A stretch of DNA of 64,000 bases from Areca catechu (taxonomy: Eukaryota > Streptophyta > Magnoliopsida > Arecales > Arecaceae): NCBI GenBank assembly GCA_021397845.1, contig CM038046.1, positions 4,011,001 through 4,075,000 of the forward strand, written 5' to 3'. Shown here in pieces: positions 1 through 13,500 of this stretch. How positions within the stretch are numbered: position 1 is the first letter of the stretch; every line of letters begins with the position of its first letter. The notes beneath the pieces were generated by a model. The model was not told the origin of the DNA. It saw nothing but the letters and a program-made list of their open reading frames with translations, and did not search any database. The translations under genes and the position numbers were made by a program.

Positions 1-782
1 AAGGAAAGAGTGGACAACATCGTCGAAGCGCTAGTGGTGCCCCACCGAGACTGTCGAAGGAACACGAAGGCCTCCAGGGCTTCGCATTCTCTGCTAGGGA
101 TTTAAATCGAGAGAGATAGAGAGAGAAGGGGATCAGAGGGAGGGGAACATGATGGGGAGGCTGTCGGGCATCGGAAAACCTCCCGCAACCTCCACGAGTT
201 TGGAATAGGGGCGAGAAGCTCCGATTCATCACATTTTATTTTTCTAAAACAATGATAAACACTAAAGCCAGCAATTGGTTTGAGTGAAGCCGGCAATAGG
301 AGTTCATTGTGTATGGGATTCTCCCTATTTGACATCCATGAAGCCGTGGGCAACGATTACGCCGTTCGGTGGCCATGGTAGCTAGCCGGAGGCCTTCGAT
401 GGCCTCTCCGCTACCTTCCCCTCCCTTCTTTTCTTTCACTCCCCCTTCTCTCTCTTGGTCACAATTTATCAGAGGAATCGAAGCCTCGACGGCCCTCTAG
501 AGGCCACCGCTAGCATCCTTGCCACCTCCACCTCCTTCCCTCCCCTCTCTCTATCTCCCTCTCTTTTCCTCTCTCTCTTTCCTCAGTTAGTTCCTTTGTT
601 TCTGTGTCGGTTCATACCGGTCCAGTTCAATACAGGCCTTACCAACTCGTACTGCCAGCCGATCGAAATGGGATCTAATTCAAGTTCTGCATTCCTTGAT
701 ATATAATATAATACATAATAATATATAATATAATATAGAAAATATGTTATATTATAATATATTATGATGTATATTATATTTT

Positions 783-792
783 TATATTATTA

Positions 793-832
<40 letters not shown>

Positions 833-866
833 TATTATTATTATTATTATTACTATTACTATTATA
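783..866. repeat. (ATT)n microsatellite
   Basis: About 80 bases of ATT/TTA trinucleotide repeat with a few interruptions, embedded in AT-rich DNA. Confidence 0.9.
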
Positions 867-916
867 TGTTTAGAGGTATTTTACAAATAAAATAAAAACT
901 TATTTTTCCAGCTGAT

Positions 917-959
917 AGGAAAATGGCTTACCCACCTAGAAGGTGGGTAAGACTTTCCT
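917..959. repeat. Perfect-core hairpin
   Basis: An 11-bp perfect inverted repeat (CTTACCCACCT at 927-937 and its complement at 941-951) has a 3-nt loop. It is extended outward by AGGAAA and TTTCCT. A second inverted repeat (arms 1029-1039 and 1048-1058, flanked by GGGTAAA and TTTACCC) follows about 80 bases later. Together they look like part of a fold-back or MITE-type repeat, but no target duplication was resolved. Confidence 0.55.
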
Positions 960-2663
960 CTGATTTCATGGTAAATGCTAACAATAGAAAAATAACTTAC
1001 CCATCTAAAAAAGCATAAGAACATGGGTAAATTGGTCAATGAAAAACTTGACCAATTTTTTTATGATATTTACCCACCAATGAACAGACCCTTAGAACTA
1101 TAAAACATCATCTAAAAGATTAAATCCTAGATGACACCCACCCAGGCAGACATATAAATAGATAAATGATGTTTGTTAATGTGCATTTATGTATACGCAA
1201 ACATATAGGCATACACCTACCTACACATCCCATGTGTTAAGTTGGAGCTTCAAAACAAGGATTGCTAAATTATAGTCATGAAACCATTCCTGAACCAACC
1301 TTGTATGCTCCTGAATATGCTCATCCACTCATTTCTTGTGCCATATTAAGTCATGTGCAACATAAAATTTATCCATTTTTCAATTAAATTTCAAGTATTC
1401 CCTGCTTTGTACCCACTCCTGACTTCTTAGGGCAGGGTGTCCACTTCTACAGTTCTACCTCCTCTTCCTCTACCTTCATTTCCAATTTCCAGCTAGGATA
1501 TCTTGTTTATACTACTGGCTTCTGCTCAACTCTTGGATCCCTTTTGATGCTCAACAATGGATATAAGTTTATCAAGTAACAGGCCCCCTTCTGATGCCAC
1601 ATGTACATGCAAAAACTTCACAAATGCAAGTGCACAGACACAAACAACATCCATCCACATGCAGAGGGTGAGGGGTGGGGTGGATGAAGGGAGGGGAGAG
1701 AGTTCACTCACATCTGAACAAGTGGAACTTGTGTTTTATTCAAGATTATAAGCAGGTCTGTAAGTTATGATGATGGCATATTCTTGTTCGTATTTATGCA
1801 TGGGCAATAGAAACATCCAAAAGGAAACCAAAAGAAATATTCCTTGAGAATGGATAACTTTTCATGCTTGATTGATACATTCAGCAACGCATTTTAGGCA
1901 GAAACAAGAAACAAAAATAAAACCAATGCTGAGTTTAAACAACTACATGTTATGCTTTTTTTGAGGGTAAAAGTACATGTTATAAGACATTTCAGTACAT
2001 TAAATATTTTTGAAATTGCATGTGGTAAATTGTCACTTTTTTTATGAAATTTAGAGGACCAAACTGTTTACTGGTGCTATTCATTCAAAGAAACACCAAT
2101 GGTCAAAAATTAGTTCCCATCTATAGGTTACCTATCACAAATATTTTCTAGCTTCTGCTAGAGTATCAGTGTTCATTATAGTTGAAGCAAGATTAAGTGC
2201 ATAGAATCTTTTTCACCGGCTTTGCCTCTGTTTAAGATATAAGATGTCTTATTGCGTTGGTACCTAAATCAAGTTAGTCAAGGAAAGTGGAAGAGTTGCA
2301 TTATGTTCCTTAACTCATATTGTGCTAAACCATAACCCAATGTAGATTTCCACAACAGTTTTACATTAATTTTGACTTAAAACATTGTTTCCATGTTATA
2401 GCAGCAAAGATAAAGTAACAACAGCATCACTTTTTGTAATCAAATTTCAAGATGTTAAGCCTTTAATAGAATTTGCTCATGCCATTGAAGGAAATACTAA
2501 ATTTGCATGACTGAATATAAAGTTAGAGGTATTTAACTATGATTAAGTTTATTTAACTGAAGCAGTTATCTCACAAAAAGAACAACAGTAAAAACCTTCT
2601 CACAAGCCAAAGGGCAAAGCACATTAGTTTGTGTCGATCTGTTAATTAGAGTGACCAACTAAC

Positions 2664-5600
2664 CTGTATTTACTTCATCCCCTCCCAGGTGAAACAGGCC
2701 AAATGGAAAAATCTTTCTCATATCTGCAATTGAATATTGGGTCAAGATCTTATATAATAGTCAATAGCAACACTAAAATTTTTATGCTGTGGAATACAGG
2801 GCTTTTCCCAAAAGTTAATCACTAAGCTTCTGAGGAACCAGATCAAAATAAAGTGAGCTCCAGGTATGTCCAGTCTAGCTCTATTCCTTCAAATTATGTG
2901 ACATATAGATGTTTTGGTTGGTCTAGACCTGACTACAGATCTGATATGATATCCCAATGAGTAAATGTTGACTCCACTAAAATCACTGGAAAGTTATTGC
3001 TAATATATGAGACTGCTATATGGTGATGTTATCAAGCCTAATATACATTGTTGACCCTTAAGCTTTTGGGATCAACTGGTTAGTTAACAGATGTTTCTAC
3101 ACCAATGTCATTAATTATATAGTCATGGTTCATGAATTTTTGCCAGGCACCCTGTGAACCTGGAGCCAAGTTATGGACCACTCCCAGCTTAGAGCCAAAA
3201 GGAGTTGGCTCAAGCAAGATCATTGATCAAGCTAGTTCATGGTAAATCATCCTCATTAGCTTGAGGTACGGTCGGGTCCTTGTGTAGCGCTTTCATCTAG
3301 TTTTGTTTGGAATTTAAATATGACACGATTTTGCAGCAGAAGAGTGGACTGGTTCAGCATTTTCTAACAGAACTACAGTACAACAATTAGTTTAAATCCA
3401 GATATAATTTTCCAAAACATACAGTAGTTGCAAGATTGGTTAGTCATGTATAATGCTCTTATAGATGAAGTTATTTTGCTTGTAGCCATCACTTACTGCT
3501 CATGAAAGGGCATTCGTTCATTGTAATTGCATACTGATGCATTTGTTACTAACAAATGCATTATTTTGCAACCCATCCAACTTCCTTCTCCTCAAGTGTC
3601 ATTTTAGATTAAGCAAATTTTGAAATAAATTAATATATTCAAGTTAAAAGTTAAAACTGTTGTAAATCAGAGGATGCCTTAGTTGATTAAGAAGTATATA
3701 TAGGAACTATAATTGGGAAATGTTCATACAAAACTGCATCTTACCGCATCAAGAAACAGAGGATTAAATTCCAGTGACACTTTACTATTTGCTTCAAGAT
3801 TTTTGCAGTGGGTGTCACAGTTTGGAACTTTTTGAAGCAATTTATTTTAACCACAAGATGCTAGAGTGTTGTAAAGTAGACTAGTAAAATGAAAAATGAT
3901 AAAATGCCCTTAATAAATATGATAATCAAACTGAACTTTTATTCCTTTTTTTCAAAAAGAAAAAGGTAAAAAGAAAACAAACCAGTAAGGATTCCAGAAA
4001 TCACTTCAAATGTGAAATTTTTTGCAACATCCAGGGGCTCGGTACAGTTGCGAGAAGGCCAAAGGTTAGGGTAACCAACACCCCTGCACAAAACATCAAA
4101 TATGTTCACAAAAAAAACAACTACAACTCTACAGATGGAGCAGTAATAGTAATATGACAGAAAACTGAAGCCCTAAATCTAGCAAGATCAAATGAACATC
4201 TTTCATACTCAGAATCCATATAAAAAGGTAGTTTCCAATTTCTGCAGAGAAATAATTAAACCCCAGAATTTTAACTAGTATGTTCTTTAAAAAAAAATAT
4301 ATATATATATTTTAATTATTTATGTTAGAGCCTTAGAGGCATTTACTTAAAAAGTCTGTTATTTTCAAAGCTACCCATTTTTCCACCAAATATGCCTGAA
4401 ACACTTCCTTGTTCATGAAACTACAGCATATTTATAAGCTAAAGCTTGCCCACATCATTCATATTTGGTATAGATAAAGAAACTATACACTTGAATTCTA
4501 CAAACAAAGTGCGATTGGGATTCTATTTGGCTTTTGGACTAACAAATTGTACCTTAAAAGAGAAGCTGGTGCCCTATATCAAACCAGTCTACCTGCCAGC
4601 TGGTCTTTTATGTCTCATGGTAAGCCCCTCTCAGAACCAAAGTTGACTCCAAATATTTGGTGCCAACTCAAAGGGTCAAGATCAGGCCCAGAGAGAGGGT
4701 GGAGGGTGGAGGAGAGGGCATTGGCAAGTTTGATTCAAACACCTCATAACCCTGTTAGACATTCAACGATCAAATTTCACTTGTTCAAAATGGAAGACAA
4801 AAACTTGCTTCCGGGGACCCGAAAAAACACAACTAGTATTAAAGATATCAAAGATAAAAGTTTGGGAAGGGGGTCAACACAACGGGGGAGAGAGAAAGTA
4901 GCTTGGTTTGACCCAGGGGTGTGCATGGACTGTCACTCTTAACGGTCACAGCTTTTGTCATACGGTAAAGTAGCAGTACCTCTCTTTTCAACATTCCAGC
5001 CTGAAAATTGTTTTGGTCTTGCTGTAGTCTCTTTAGGATCATAGAGCATTAAGAAAACATAATCATACATCAGAAGTTGTTAAGGTATTGTTACCATGAT
5101 GCTGCATGCCCAGGGACGTCGATTTCTGCCATGATGTGGATACCTAAAAGAGAACAATTAAAGCAGCTAAAGTAATTGGTATCTCATCACTTCTTAAGTG
5201 ACATGCAGTAACAATCCCCATATGCATTAAATAATAATTAGGAATATGATGATCTACGCCACACAACCTACTGAACTATGGAATATATATTTCTATCTCA
5301 TAGGACAAGAGTTGTAGTACTTTGTGGTTACAAAATATGAGATTGAAGTAAACCAAAAAGAGATCTTGATACCTCGTTTCTGGGCAAAGCTGTTCACCAC
5401 AAGATATCCATGCAAAAATCAGAGAAAATGCAAATATTAGGCCAATAAGAAAGCAAATAATGATAAGTCAAAGAAAGATCTTAAACAAAAAAACTAGAAT
5501 ATAAGGAAGTGCATACTCAAAGATAAATACTAAGAATTTTCATTAATAAAAACAACTTGTGTGAAACATCAAAACATAGAAAATGTAGAAGGATGTGCTT

Positions 5601-7460
5601 CATAAAAGAATAAATATATTAACAGAGTAGGAATCAAAACATGGTTCGCTATATTGGTGCATACTGCCTCATACCAAATATACTATACCATACCGGTCTG
5701 AAACGAGACTCGATATAGGGAGCATACCGATTCTCGATACACTGAGCTGGCCCCGTATCAGGTGTACCAACATTGTAAGAGCAAGGTATTGAGATGGCGA
5801 ACCTTGGTGCAAAATATAACCATGTCAAAGATAAAGCGATTTCTACAATCCTAATTAGCTCTTTTTAATAAAAACTGATTACAAGGCAGCATACAAAGGT
5901 GACATAAATGTGACATCTTTTCCTTCTTATTGGAGTGATCATACACCTTAGACTACTTCCACCAAGTTCTGTGGAAATCCTCATCACATCTAGAAAAAAT
6001 GCAGCCAACTATAGAAGACAAGGGACCGGTAGCCTCTCAGTGCAATCATCATGGTCCTTTGGACCTGAACAACCAACCATCCCATGTTTTCCATGATCCA
6101 TGTTTCTCTGTGTATTTAAATTCTGTGAGTCTTGCAAAAGACATCTTTAAACTCATATTCTTATTCTTAATCCTTGATCGGCATCTTTCAGGGTTTTTAT
6201 TATTTAAGCAGTTTCTGTCAAACCTTGTGCCATAATACATTAACATGATCCCTATAAACCCACTATTTTCAACAAAAAATAATTGCATCCATTAACGTTC
6301 TTTTGCCTTCTTCACTGTAGAATGGTCTTTCTCAGAACCTTGGTGGAGGCTAGTGATGTTGGTGCTGTCCAGAATATTGGTTTCACTCTACATCTTAATT
6401 ATGTCCAGAAGATTGGTGCTTTGTCTTAATTATGAAACTGGTCATTGTTGCTTCAATCTTCGCAGATTATGTCATTTTTTGGGTTCAACTTGCCCAACAT
6501 AATAAATTACATAATATCTGGCATATTTATATCTCGCATATTTGACTTCAATCTTATGCACCATGATTGTCTCCAGACCTGCATCAAAGTCTTGATAGTT
6601 TGATATGCACAACTGGTCACTCTGGTACCTTCTTTGTTCAGCATGATGCTGGTGGCTCTTCTTCTTTCAGCTTTACCTGCTTAAGGACTCAGCTGTGCTT
6701 CATCCTTTGTTTAGTATTTAATGGTGGCTCATCTTTCATGAGCATTGTCTGCTTGTATCCTGGTAACATCTTACCACATAACCATATTGCTGTTTTGAGC
6801 CATTCCACATTGTCATCAGTGGACTTCAACAATTAGCCATTGGGTTGCTGGTCAACTTTGTTAGCCAGTTCATCATGTCCCTTTGAAATGTTTTATTTAA
6901 TTCGCACTTGCCATGTTACATTGTCTTTCTTTCTTTCTTTTTTCTGAAGAAAGTCACCATTTTATATTGTCAAGGGCCATTAATCCACAAACACTCAAAA
7001 GGTTTCTAGCTTGATGCTCTATGCCATTCTGAAACCCAGTACTACAGCATAAATCAAATGGCTTGGATCACTTCAACGGTTGCCATTTTGGTTCTATATA
7101 GCTTCTCTTTTAGTATCATCTCAACCTGCTAAGGACTACCTACTTCACCATCATTTGCACCATGGATTCAAATATTTCCAAAATTGGATGAGACCATCAG
7201 AATCATGTCATTCTGACATGAAAACAGGATCAAGACAGGGGTTCAATCACTGAAATACAGCAGAATAGGGATGATTCATGCTAGAGAAGGGGAAGGAGGC
7301 TATGGTTGGAGTGGCAGCAGGGGCCTCCAACACATTGGCTGGCAGCATTTATGATATTTTTCTGGCCACTATGCCATTGCCTCTCACCTCCAAGCCAGGG
7401 GGGAACACAACGGTGGCTCAGGAGGGGAGAGAAAAAAAGCAATACCCTCTGTGTGTGTGA

Positions 7461-7501
<41 letters not shown>

Positions 7502-10500
7502 ATGGTGCATGGCAACTTCACAAGGAAGAACGCTACTAATCCTGATGGCTTATTAGGGGCTTTAATACCAACTGGTGCTTCAATATCCATTTCATCCATG
7601 CAGTCCAGTGAAAAACCAGGTCTTGAGGCAACAGGAAGACACCTCATCCTGATCATTAAGACTTGGAACAGTATGGAGGCATAAACAGTATTGAGGCATA
7701 ATGTTCCACAAGAAAACTTGTACACCCCCATATCATGAGATATAATTCCTTGATTCGCACCTTCATCACTTTAACTTATCAGCTAATCCTAGCATTCATA
7801 CCTCTCCTTCTGCAATGCACCATTAGGAATCATTTTAGCTTCTCAGCATCTAGCAAGGTTTCCATCTTGGCCAAGATCTCAGAGATGTCAATTTATATCA
7901 ATGTCAGCCATCCATCAACATGATCTTATCAATATCTAGGCTTAGAAAAACTGAAATATTCCAATATATCAACCGATATGTTGACATGCTATCAAAATAT
8001 CAGCAAACATTTGATCAAGATTTTATCACATCCAAGAAATATTACTAAGATTGCCTACATTGCATGCATTGAGTAAACATCATTCATAAGCAGCGAAGAA
8101 TGCCCATTCTACCACATAATCCTTTAAAACGCATTCAGAGTGCCTTATTTCAGCTCCACAGTTTCCTTCCCTAAATCAAAATTTCTAACATACCTTATCT
8201 GTTAAGATTTTGATTCTGAAATTCTAAAAAACTGGCCAAGATCCTAGGTAATCTTGGTCTTCCCTTTAGGCCAAAGCTTCATTCTACCCAGTACCTCAGT
8301 CCATCTTGGTATTTGTGACCCACTTAGATGGCGGAGTTCGAAGCCTTGGCACCTAGTACACTACTTATATAGTAACACTCATACCATGGTTGCTATGCTA
8401 CCTGCTCTTTTCTCCTTTCTTCACCAGTGCATCTACTAGTCACCAAATGGTTGATTCAATCTTCTTATTAAAATTCATTTCAATTTGAGATAAGGGGTGT
8501 TAGAGGCAGTTCATCAAATAATATGAATGTCACGACATTAAAAAGTTTAGCAAAAATATCCATTGAATTATTTTTTTCCAATGAGTGTATGCATGCATGA
8601 TATGTACATAATAGTATGTATTTTTAGTTCTAGTGGTGTCATACCCATGAGCTATATTTTGTTGCAACTACTCCAAAGTGTAAAAATTCACATTTCTAGC
8701 CTGACTTTAGCCCATCACCAATGAAAAACAGATAAGTACATTTGGAAAGTCAAAGGCTTGAACTCTGCAATTAAGACCTGACTTCAGAAAAACCAAGAAC
8801 ATGGAAATAGCAACTTTTGCCAAAACACTAGTTTCAGGATGTCAGTTCCAACAAAACACTTCTGTGGTGTAACTCTTTCAACTATATGCATTAGCTTCCT
8901 GCCTTTCACATATATAGAGACTTGTTCATTGTACAACAATAACAACCCAATGAGGAACACATAAATACAAGTTGAAATGGGACTCTGGAACGGTGTGTTA
9001 TGAGAGAACATCAGACAGTCAGACCTGACATGGAATGTACCCATTTTTTGGACCTAGTAAAAGAGAACCAATTGCCGAAGAGATTTCACAGTCAACCTTA
9101 AGGCTTAAGCCAAAAAAATTAGCTTGTTTATGCTTTTGTTTATGATTTTGATTATGATAATGTTCACATATTGCCTCAAAAATAGGGATGAGCCAAAAAA
9201 ATAATCTGATAATGTCATAATAGCTGGGTGCTCCATATGCATTTTCTGAAAAGTTCACAGTAACAATGGATAACTCATTGCTTTAAAAAACAATGAAGAT
9301 AAGTCATAGAATTTAAAAACATCATATGTTCATTTAATTTACAGGAAGAATCGCCATTAACAACTGAAAGATTGTCCACAATCTTATAAAGAAACTCAAT
9401 GTAGAAAGTGTACTCATCAAAACTAAATTACAGAAATACCTAAGTTTTCTACACTCAACAGAAGAAATAACAAATTTAAGAATATTTGAAATTCTTAGCA
9501 TACTTCAGAGTTCAGACTAGATAATTACAAATTTTCTGAATACGCTTTTAAGGATGAAAATATTTAGAATGTTTAAGCAGATAGTCAAGTTAGCAGCACA
9601 CAATGAGAGCATTTAAAGTATAGAACCCCAAAAGAGCATAAACCTCCATACTGAGAATAATGTGAAGAAGATGACAAATGACGTACTCAACAACTTCATA
9701 TGCATCCTCAACAGTATATCTCTCCCACTTTGTGTATGAACCTTTCCACAAATCCGGATAGGAAGGTATCTCCAAAGGAAAGGATTGTTCATCTATGATG
9801 TGCCAGTGGAGAACATTCTACTGAATGCCGTTCACAATATCAGTAGATGGAAAAAAGTTGTGAAATGTGAGGCAGAAATGAAAGGAAGGAATGCAAAGAA
9901 AAAAATGGTGGAATTGACCACTCTGATTTTACAAAAGGAATACTTCTCACCATTTTAGCATACGACATAGAGTCAATCACTTGCTTGATCACACTCACTG
10001 GTAGGTAATGTCGTGAGGTATCTGTAAATGAGTACAAATACACTCAAAATGGAGAGTCATGTACTTTTAACTTTTGAAACATTAAAAAGAAAAGAAAAGA
10101 AAGTGATAGCCAAAAAAATAAAAGTTAACTTGTCTGATGCGCAGCATTTTCTTACCAAGAAGAAGCCCACGAAAAACAAACCGCGGTTCATCTTGAATGT
10201 ACCACGGGGCCTTGTACACTTCTACAGTTTTAGTTTCATAGTTAAATACACACAATTGGCTGAATGTCTGGAAACAGTGGAGTTCAGTCAGAAAAGAATT
10301 TTCAAGCATTTGTATATAGTGCAACAAGTTGCAGAATGTAGAACATCAAAAATAAGCTACCAAAACTGACTGTAATTCAGCATACAGAAATAGCAGTTTT
10401 GAAGAGGAAAAAAGGTTAGACACTCATTAGGAGCTTTGAGAACAGTATCCCTATATATATGCATGCTCTCAGTGTGTGTGTGCGTGTGTGCACGCACATC

Positions 10501-13500
10501 TATTGACACATCTCCAACTATGAACTGGTGATCATGACAAATTTCCAAACAGAATACATGCACAAAAGGAAACATCCAACAATTGCATAACCATTTAACC
10601 TCTACACTTAACCACCACCACCAATTAGTATTATTTTATCAATGTGCATATATTTGCACATATATAAATACATGCATATGTATGTATGTACGTATATGTG
10701 TTTGTACAAATCTATGCATGTATGTTAGTATTCACAAACAAATATATATACTTAGAACTTAGAAGTTCTTTTGTGCAATAGTAGTAATGCACATTGGTTA
10801 ATGTCAGAACCAGGGTTTGTGGTACTGGTTCGTACCACCTGGTATGGGGCATACCGTACCGTACTAGTTTTGGCTGGTACGATTCATATATATATAACGG
10901 TCCGGCATTCGGACCGTTAAAAAAAATAAAAAAATTAAATCCCGTACGGGACCGCCCGGTTCAGTCTAGTTTGGGCTCGGTTTGGATCTGGTTCATATTT
11001 TGTTCAACAATTCTTGCTTGAGAGGGGGGAGGAAGAGAGTTTTTTCTCAAATTTTTAAGCTCGGTACACGTACCGGTTGATACAGTACGGATCGTATTGT
11101 ACCGTACAATCGCTGACCGGTACGGATCCCGGTACGGCGGTACTGGTTCAGCGATCCTTGGTCAGAACTCTTGTCATTGGTTACAGGTTCCAAGATGTTC
11201 CTCACTGCACAATCATCGTTGGCAACTTCCAGATTACCCTTTGGCAACCACATGAAGAACATTGGAAAATATTTGAGTCCTTGACATGGTAGTAACAGAA
11301 TAGCAGAGGGTCATGAATTTAAATATTACTAAAAGAAAAAGGATCAATCTTTTTTGGAACATTTAAGAAAACCCTAAATCCATCATATAGTTAGGATTTG
11401 TTGACCAAATAACTAATGATTAGGTTATGACAGAACCAATTAGTTGCATGATGACATGGTATGGCAATATGGCACATGTGATATCGATGGGATGATTAAT
11501 AAAAATAGCCCAACATTTGTTGCATGAAGAGAAGAGGCATGAGAAGGACTACAAAATGGATCTTATTTGTTTCATGGTGATTGGAAGTTTTTAACATATG
11601 AATCAACAAAAAAGAGCTGCAAGAGCAATGATCTACATCAATAAGTCGCCAAGGATTGGATTCTGGAATAACATTGTAAATGCATATGGATGGTTTTTGG
11701 AAGGTGGAGAGGGCACTTGAAAGATATAGATGAGAAGGATCTTGGTCATGCACATGACGAAATGCTCTATGGATTGTAGGATGCAAGTCTGGCAAAGGAT
11801 GGCACAAAACAGAATCAATTAAATGCATGTGAAGCCACTATAGAATGGTACCATCTTAAAAATATGAGTAAGTTTCATCCATGGCCATACAGTACAAATT
11901 CTATAAGGTGTAGAATAGGGCAGCAAACAGTCCAAGCCCTTCACGAGCAGCTGAGGTGTGGCATGATAATGGCTCATTTCTGCTCACCTCAGTTTGAAGA
12001 TAAGCCAAGGTCAAACAGGTTTCAGAAATCGGCTCATAAGCAAGCTGAGCCTGAACACAAGTGGCTTGCAAAAACAAAGGGAAGCTTGGTTTGACTTGAT
12101 AAAAGCTCCACTCAGATCTTATATGAACCGAACTTGAATGGTTTTTGTTAAGCTAGGCTCAAGCTCAAGCAGCTTTTTTATATATCAAGCCAAGTCCAAG
12201 CAACTTTACATTTGGCTTCAGCTCATTTGCAACCCCGGAAAATGATTCAATGTGAAAATCATACAGCATAAATTCTATAAGCATTAGTGTTCATGCATAC
12301 CTCTAACCCACGCATAGCCCCATAAATAGTATTTGCCTGCAATGAAAGAACATTAAGAGACATTAACCCATATTAAAGCATATGAGGGACATGCAGATTG
12401 TGTACATAAAGAACAAAGTGTTGTTAAATCAATAGTGCAAAAGGTAAGATTTGGGAGATGAACAGTGAAGTTCATTACAAAATAGGTAACAATAGGAGTG
12501 ACGTCCATTTTTTATTCCCATCAATTATGCATTTAGGAAGATAAATTACAAAACAAATCATATTTATGCAACTAAATGTTTTGTAAAGAGGCTAGACACA
12601 CGAACAAACTCTGAGTGACAGCAGATATGATCAAAGATTCAATCATTGAACGTAACAATAAAATAATAACTAACATTTACTGTTACTTTTCTCAAAAAAT
12701 AACACTTACTTTTACAAGATAATACTATATAGGTATAGGAAAAAATGGTTTATTCTAGTAAAAGGTTATTTTAGATCATGGTGATAGTAAATAAAATGAA
12801 GAGTGGACTTTATGTTCAGATTACATTTTTCAGATAGCACCCTTTCACCAATCGGGGACGGTTTCCCTAACTTCTGCATAAAATTGATTAAATTAAGAAA
12901 TAATCAGAATAATAATAAATTGTCAAATAGCAATATAATGTGTTAGTCATGATCACATCAATGATTCTGTACTTGCATATTTTTGTCGTTTGTCAGAAGC
13001 TATGAAAAGAACAGCATTGTCAGTTGTTCAAACCAACAAGGAAGAAAGAATTATTCATCATAGAAGTCAAAAAACATAATTAGTTGGAGCTTGTAGGGAT
13101 TATTTTAGACCACCGGTGTTTGTCTTATTTTACATATTTCCAACATCGTGTGTAAGATTGCCTACTTTCACCACTTCAAACTTGGGAAAATTCTGCCTCT
13201 GCTCTTATTATTTGCCATTACCATTCATCAATAAACAAAAAAGGTAACCCCTATCTGATCATTTGGCGATCAGCTACAGGGCATCTGCTTCACCAACAAT
13301 TCTGATTGAAAACATTGACAATTCGCACTAAAAGAATATGTACTTCTAACAAAGATTCCAAATCTTAAAGTCTTAGGAAACTCTACGAATCCATTAATCA
13401 TCAAATTAAAAGACAGATTACATTGATGCATCAAATCAGGCACATATTCCAGAGTCAAAGCAATTACTGGTTGCAAATAAAAGAACGTTAGGTTCCAAAT

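Larger units (their letters stand above)
1..2663. other. Left end of window, presumed HEXO1 intron, no exon found
   Basis: No exon of the hexosaminidase could be found downstream of the exon that ends at 2664, although its splice donor is intact. This stretch is therefore read as intron, with the remaining exons outside the window. It contains a CT-rich tract (about 420-600), an ATT microsatellite, and fold-back segments at 917-1080. The 600-700 segment has the same flavour of CGGTTCATACCGG-type words as the hAT-like elements in the other introns. The short open frames here look like chance. Confidence 0.5.
5390..9686 (-). other. 4.3-kb HEXO1 intron, no gene recognised
   Basis: This is the largest readable intron of HEXO1. 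It holds a small hAT-like relic (5640-5806) and a TG/AG microsatellite (about 7450-7497). The T-rich plus-strand segment at about 6300-7200 has open frames of 60-90 codons, with no domain I recognise. The rest is AT-rich, with no recognisable coding. Confidence 0.6.

Noticed and set aside
11864..12094. 76-codon plus-strand frame in the HEXO1 intron
   Set aside because: No conserved motif is seen; the surroundings have repeat-like CAAGCTCAAGC words, so it is treated as a chance frame.
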